A DNA stretch of 64,000 nt, from contig NZ_JAEHGD010000001.1 of assembly GCF_016097405.1 (NCBI RefSeq), positions 1 through 64,000 of the forward strand. Reading direction: 5' to 3'. Positions within the stretch are counted from its first letter, which is position 1, and each line of letters opens with the position of its first letter. The translations under genes were made by a program, and so were the position numbers. Positions 60,065-64,000 of the stretch are shown here, in pieces. Under the pieces are notes generated by a model. That model had not been told where the DNA came from. It saw only the letters and a program-made list of their open reading frames with translations, and searched no databases. Source of the DNA: a methane-oxidizing endosymbiont of Gigantopelta aegis. Lineage in GTDB: Bacteria > Pseudomonadota > Gammaproteobacteria > Methylococcales > Methylomonadaceae.

Positions 60065-61246
60065 GTGAGTAAAACAGACTGGAATCAATATTCTCTCGAA
60101 ACCCAGGCTATCCGGGCAGGGCAAAATCGGACACAGGAAGCCGAACACAGCATACCGATTTTTACCACCTCGAGCTATGTCTTTAACAGCGCGGAAGAGG
60201 CGGCTTTACGCTTTACCGGAAAACAGCCGGGCAATATTTATTCTCGTTTCACCAATCCGACCGTCAGTGCTTTTCAGGAGCGGTTGGCGGCGATGGAGCA
60301 AGGCCAGCGCTGTTTGGCGTTTGCCTCAGGGATGGCGGCGATTATGGCTGTCGGTATGGGATTGTTGAAAGCCGGCGATCATGTGGTATGCTCTCGCAGC
60401 GTGTTTGGTAATACGGTATTGATGTTTCAGAATTATTTTGGCAAATTTGGTGTGGAAACCGATTTTGTCACATTGACGGATTTATCGGCCTGGGAAGCGG
60501 CAATCAAACCCGAAACCCGCTTTTTATTTTTGGAAACACCGTCTAATCCATTGATCGAAATTGCCGATATTGAGGCCTTGGCCGATCTGGCACATCAACA
60601 CGATTGTTTATTGATTGTCGATAATGTTTTTTGTACGCCGGTCTTACAAAAACCCTTGAATTTAGGCGCCGACCTGGTGGTTCATTCTGCCACTAAATAT
60701 ATCGATGGACATGGACGCTGTGTTGGGGGAGCGGTCATCGGCAATGACGAACTGATTGAAAACAACATTTATCCGTATTTAAGAACAGGTGGGGCAACAT
60801 TGAGTCCTTTCAATGCCTGGACCTTTCTATCCGGACTGGAAACCTTGGCGATTCGAATGAAAGCGCATTGCGACAATGCGTTTGAACTGGCCAAATGGTT
60901 ACAGCAGCAACCAGCGGTTGAAAAAGTACATTATCCGGGGCTTGAAGAACATGCCCAACACGAACTGGCCAAACGGCAGCAAAGCCATTTTGGTGGCGTT
61001 GTCAGTTTTGAACTCAAGGGTGGAAAAGAGGCGGCTTGGAAATTGATTGACGCGACGCAACTGTTGTCAATTACCGCAAATTTAGGCGATGTTAAAACCA
61101 CCATCACCCATCCGGCCTCAACCACGCATGGTCGTTTAGCGCCAGAAGTGCGTCTTGAGTCCGGCATTACAGACAGCCTGGTCAGAATCTCCGTTGGACT
61201 GGAGAATATAAACGATATCAAAGCGGATTTATTACGGGGGCTATGA
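60065..61246 (+). CDS. metZ: O-succinylhomoserine sulfhydrylase
   Basis: 393-aa PLP enzyme of the Cys/Met-metabolism family, making homocysteine from O-succinylhomoserine and sulfide. YSRFTNPTVSAFQERLA and the PLP Lys in HSATKYIDGHGR are present. GTG start at 60065. The purF-metZ order is common in Pseudomonas-like genomes and supports MetZ over MetB. Confidence 0.92.
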   Translation: MSKTDWNQYSLETQAIRAGQNRTQEAEHSIPIFTTSSYVFNSAEEAALRFTGKQPGNIYSRFTNPTVSAFQERLAAMEQGQRCLAFASGMAAIMAVGMGLLKAGDHVVCSRSVFGNTVLMFQNYFGKFGVETDFVTLTDLSAWEAAIKPETRFLFLETPSNPLIEIADIEALADLAHQHDCLLIVDNVFCTPVLQKPLNLGADLVVHSATKYIDGHGRCVGGAVIGNDELIENNIYPYLRTGGATLSPFNAWTFLSGLETLAIRMKAHCDNAFELAKWLQQQPAVEKVHYPGLEEHAQHELAKRQQSHFGGVVSFELKGGKEAAWKLIDATQLLSITANLGDVKTTITHPASTTHGRLAPEVRLESGITDSLVRISVGLENINDIKADLLRGL

Positions 61247-61287
61247 TATTTCTGCCCCTATCCTGTGCAGCCGGTTCATGCATAGTG

Positions 61288-61752
61288 TCAGTGGCAAAAA
61301 CTTCGTCCTTGTTTTTCCAGGTAACGCTGATGGTAGTCTTCAGCCGGATAAAATACCGATGCTGGCGTAATTTGTGTCACGATAGGCGTGTTAAAAACAC
61401 CGCGTTGCTCCAGCTCCAGTTTTGATTGCAGGGCCAACGCTTTTTGTTCATCGTTATGATAAAAAATGGCGCTGCGGTACTGGCTGCCCACATCCGGGCC
61501 TTGTCGATTCAAGGTTGTCGGATTGTGAATTTGCCAAAACAGCGCCAGCAAATCCTGATAGCTGATCTTATCAGGGTCATATGTAATTTCAATGGCTTCG
61601 GCATGGCCGGTAAGGCCGGTGCAGACCGATTTATAATCGGGATTTTCGGTATCGCCGCCGGTGTAACCCACCCGAGTATCTGAAACCGGTAATTGTCGAA
61701 ACTGGGCCTCGACGCCCCAAAAACAGCCCGCAGCAAAGGTTGCGATTAACAT
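61288..61752 (-). CDS. msrA: Peptide-methionine (S)-S-oxide reductase MsrA
   Basis: About 154-aa repair enzyme with the nucleophilic Cys in [28 protein letters not shown] and a C-terminal Cys in GRSFCH as resolving candidate. I choose the ATG at 61752 because GAGAG lies seven bases upstream and the protein then starts like the short MsrA forms; an ATG at 61773 is possible. Divergent from and nearly overlapping rhlE. Confidence 0.93.
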   Translation of the reverse strand: MLIATFAAGCFWGVEAQFRQLPVSDTRVGYTGGDTENPDYKSVCTGLTGHAEAIEITYDPDKISYQDLLALFWQIHNPTTLNRQGPDVGSQYRSAIFYHNDEQKALALQSKLELEQRGVFNTPIVTQITPASVFYPAEDYHQRYLEKQGRSFCH

Positions 61753-61788
61753 TTTTTTACTCTCATTAAACATTCGAATTTTACCCAA

Positions 61789-62985
61789 ATGGAGCTTGCT
61801 CCACCCATTCTTAAAGCCATAGCCGAACAAGGCTATACTACGCCCACACCGATTCAGCAACAAGCGATCCCTGTTATTTTGCAGGGCAGGGACATTCTCG
61901 CTGGTGCGCAGACTGGTACTGGAAAAACCGCTGGATTTGCCTTGCCGCTATTACAATTATTGCAAAATCAACCGCGTCCGACGCTGCCGCGACCTACTCG
62001 CGTTTTGGTATTAGTGCCAACTCGGGAGCTTGCATCGCAGGTTTATGAAAGTTTTAAAGCCTATGGTAGGCACTTGCCTTTCATTACAGAGCAGATTTTC
62101 GGTGGCGTCAATATCAATACCCAAATCAAACGCCTAGCTAAAGGCGCTGATATTTTAGTCGCCACCCCCGGACGCTTGCTTGATCTGATGTATCAGAAAA
62201 AGGTCGATTTATCTCAGGTGCAACATTTTGTGCTGGATGAAGCTGATCGCATGCTGGATATGGGTTTTATTAAAGATATTCGGAAAATCATTCAGGCATT
62301 GCCAGACAAACGACAAAACCTGATGTTTTCAGCGACTTATGAAAAAGAGATTAAAGTGCTGGCGTCACAATTATTACATGACCCAGTCGAAGTTTCGGTC
62401 GCCCGAGATAATAAAGCGGCCGATAAAATTAAACAAACGATTTACCCGGTTAGCAAGGAAGATAAACGTGAATTACTGTCCTGGTTGATTGGACATGGCC
62501 ATTGGCAACAAGTCCTTATTTTTGTGCGTACCAAACATGGCGCCGACCGCTTGGTACGGCAACTCATCAAAGACGGTATTCGCAGTATTGCCTTACATGG
62601 TAATAAGAGTCAGGCCGCGCGCAATCGTGCGTTACAGGCATTTAAGCAAGGCGAGGTGACAGCTCTGGTGGCGACCGATATCGCTGCGCGGGGATTGGAT
62701 ATTGAACAATTGCCACATGTTGTCAATTTTGATTTACCTAGCGTCGCGGAAGATTATGTGCATCGTATTGGCAGAACAGGTCGGGCCGGGCATGAGGGAG
62801 AAGCTATTTCATTGGTTTCGCCCGAGGAAGCTTATCTATTGCATGGTATCGAAAAACTACTGAAAACTAAATTACCCCGAGTTGCCGATACCGGTTATGC
62901 GCCGGTATCGCTGGATAATATCAAAAAACCAGCCAGTAAGCCTCGCCCACGCCGTGCTGGCGGGGCGCAGAAAAAAAACTGGTGA
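61789..62985 (+). CDS. rhlE: DEAD-box RNA helicase RhlE-like, C-terminus frameshifted
   Basis: 398-aa helicase. It starts at the Q motif region ([13 protein letters not shown]), with [34 protein letters not shown] and [10 protein letters not shown]. The first few N-terminal residues of usual RhlE are absent or lie upstream without a start codon. The end is abnormal: after GGAQ an eight-A run (62968-62975) gives KKNW and a stop. With seven A's the frame continues as the basic tail [15 protein letters not shown]... to a stop at 63052. This basic tail is typical of RhlE. The catalytic core is unaffected. Confidence 0.88.
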   Translation: MELAPPILKAIAEQGYTTPTPIQQQAIPVILQGRDILAGAQTGTGKTAGFALPLLQLLQNQPRPTLPRPTRVLVLVPTRELASQVYESFKAYGRHLPFITEQIFGGVNINTQIKRLAKGADILVATPGRLLDLMYQKKVDLSQVQHFVLDEADRMLDMGFIKDIRKIIQALPDKRQNLMFSATYEKEIKVLASQLLHDPVEVSVARDNKAADKIKQTIYPVSKEDKRELLSWLIGHGHWQQVLIFVRTKHGADRLVRQLIKDGIRSIALHGNKSQAARNRALQAFKQGEVTALVATDIAARGLDIEQLPHVVNFDLPSVAEDYVHRIGRTGRAGHEGEAISLVSPEEAYLLHGIEKLLKTKLPRVADTGYAPVSLDNIKKPASKPRPRRAGGAQKKNW

Positions 62986-63072
62986 TAAAAAGCCTTTTCG
63001 TGCGCGTAAACGTAGGTCGACGCCTGCCAAGCCCAGCGCCAAGCGCGGTTGATAAGCCATAGCATACTGAAC

Positions 63073-63576
63073 TTATGATTGGGCAGCATTAAGCAGCCCT
63101 GTAATTTTTTCCCGCATTATATCAATATCAAACCGGCCTGTTTTTCGCCAGATTATTGTGCCGTAAGGTGCGATTAAAAAACTGGTTGGCGTTAATGCGA
63201 CACCGCCAAAGGCCTTATTTATTTCGCCATGTAAATCCAACGAAAGCGGATAGGGTATCGCCATCTGTCGTTTGAGTGCGACAACATGGCTTGGAATATC
63301 ATAAGGCATACTGATAGCAATAATTTCAAGCCCCTGTTGATGGTATTCCCGATAAAGTTGTAATAAATCGGGAATCTCTTTTAAACAGGACGGGCAGTTT
63401 GTCGCCCAGAACGTGACGATAACCGGCTTGCCATGGAAATCGCGCATATTAAATCGTTGGTTATCGATCGTTTGAATCACCACATCAGGCACAGGCGGCA
63501 AGGGTTTGAAAAAAACAATGCCGGTCAGTATGGCAAACGCCAGTAAAATCAAAAAAAGTTTATTTTTCTTTGTCAT
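63073..63576 (-). CDS. TlpA-family thiol-disulfide oxidoreductase
   Basis: 167-aa membrane-anchored thioredoxin-fold protein. One N-terminal helix (FLILLAFAILTGIVFF) acts as anchor, then TIDNQRFNMRDFHGKPVIVTFWATNCPSCLKEIP with the CxxC site, and the cis-Pro loop LTPTSFLI. It probably reduces periplasmic disulfides, for example in cytochrome or copper-site maturation. The start at 63576 overlaps the ClC stop by 17 bases. Confidence 0.85.
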   Translation of the reverse strand: MTKKNKLFLILLAFAILTGIVFFKPLPPVPDVVIQTIDNQRFNMRDFHGKPVIVTFWATNCPSCLKEIPDLLQLYREYHQQGLEIIAISMPYDIPSHVVALKRQMAIPYPLSLDLHGEINKAFGGVALTPTSFLIAPYGTIIWRKTGRFDIDIMREKITGLLNAAQS

Positions 63577-64000
63577 CAAGATATTGTTTATAACTGTCAC
63601 ATAAAGCCCGGTAAAGTGGTACGGGTTGAATCAGTTTGGCCGTACCAGTGGCGAAAAAAGCGGTTGCCATCAATGGAATCAAGATTTCATGACTGTAGGT
63701 CATCTCCATCACAATGACAAAAGAAGTCAAAGGCGATTGCAACATGCCGGAAAAATAAGCTGTGATTGCGAGTAAAATCATGATTTCTGCCGGCGCAATA
63801 GGAAACCATTGGGCAAGATTTGCACCAATGCCGGCGCCGGTCGCAATAGATGGAACAAAAATACCGCTAGGAACACCGCTGAAGGCGGTTAATAAGGTGG
63901 CCAGCATCTTAAAGATTGGAAACCAGGGATCAATAGCATTGCCTTCCAGAATGGAGCGGGCTTGCTGATAACCCGTCCCAAAACTGTTACCCTCAGAATA
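63560..64000 (-). CDS. Chloride channel (ClC) family protein, C-terminal part
   Basis: The gene runs off the window end. The visible C-terminus has GVPSGIFVPSIATGAGIG, the conserved GxFxP anion-path motif of ClC channels and antiporters, followed by membrane helices (AITAYFSGMLQSPLTSFVIVMEMT). No CBS domain follows; the protein ends DDKEK. In frame to position 64000. Probably a Cl-/H+ or F- transporter. Confidence 0.88.
   Translation of the reverse strand, partial: YSEGNSFGTGYQQARSILEGNAIDPWFPIFKMLATLLTAFSGVPSGIFVPSIATGAGIGANLAQWFPIAPAEIMILLAITAYFSGMLQSPLTSFVIVMEMTYSHEILIPLMATAFFATGTAKLIQPVPLYRALCDSYKQYLDDKEK

Overview
The window looks like a chromosomal segment of a moderate-GC gammaproteobacterium. 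Three blocks support this: ntrC-ntrB-glnA, the gene order trpF-trpB-trpA-accD-folC-dedD-cvpA-purF-metZ, and prmB-aroC. An aquatic or methanotroph-like lineage (Methylococcales) is possible from the porin types and the nirK/narK pair, but no diagnostic gene such as pmoA is present, so this is inference only.

Layout. 1-5.5 kb: nitrogen control (ntrC, ntrB, glnA) and an outer-membrane porin. 5.7-12.7 kb: a broken type I secretion locus. A divergent RTX-repeat protein and an ABC exporter have each lost their 3' end at copies of one IS3-family element that point in opposite directions. 12.7-17.9 kb: a minus-strand operon with a dihydrolipoyl-dehydrogenase-like flavoprotein lacking one redox cysteine, a metallo-beta-lactamase-fold hydrolase split by an IS, an ornithine-cyclodeaminase homologue, a [2Fe-2S] protein and a truncated FAD oxidoreductase. 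18-24.8 kb: housekeeping genes (AIM24-like protein, cold-shock protein with a clear promoter, ettA, prmB, aroC, cupin, ferritin-like protein). 24.9-30.5 kb: four-part oxyanion-uptake remnant (broken ModE-like regulator, outer-membrane barrel, tupA) littered with IS5/IS427-like copies. 30.7 kb: tRNA-Ser(GGA). 31-37.3 kb: nirK destroyed by a leader IS, a frameshift, an IS3 copy and an IS630 nested inside that copy, followed by an intact narK. 37.4-42.9 kb: methyltransferase, SprA-like protein, hrpA. 43-51.2 kb: a fatty-acid oxidation operon headed by an acyltransferase/hydrolase fusion. 51.4-52.5 kb: rhomboid protease and a small membrane protein. 52.6-61.2 kb: the trp-acc-fol-pur-met housekeeping run. 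61.3-64 kb: msrA, rhlE, a TlpA-like protein and the end of a ClC channel gene.

Two themes stand out. First, there are eight or more IS copies or fragments from four types (IS3, IS903-like, IS427-like, IS630), often nested, concentrated on accessory functions (secretion, nitrite reduction, tungstate uptake, amine or opine oxidation). Second, many one-base length changes lie in short homopolymers (IS transposases, nirK, the ModE-like regulator, the rhlE tail). They may be real decay or slippage, or sequencing artefacts; the sequence alone cannot tell. No CRISPR array, prophage or clearly new defence system was seen. The least familiar candidates are the atypical E3-like operon and the acyltransferase-hydrolase fusion in the beta-oxidation operon.
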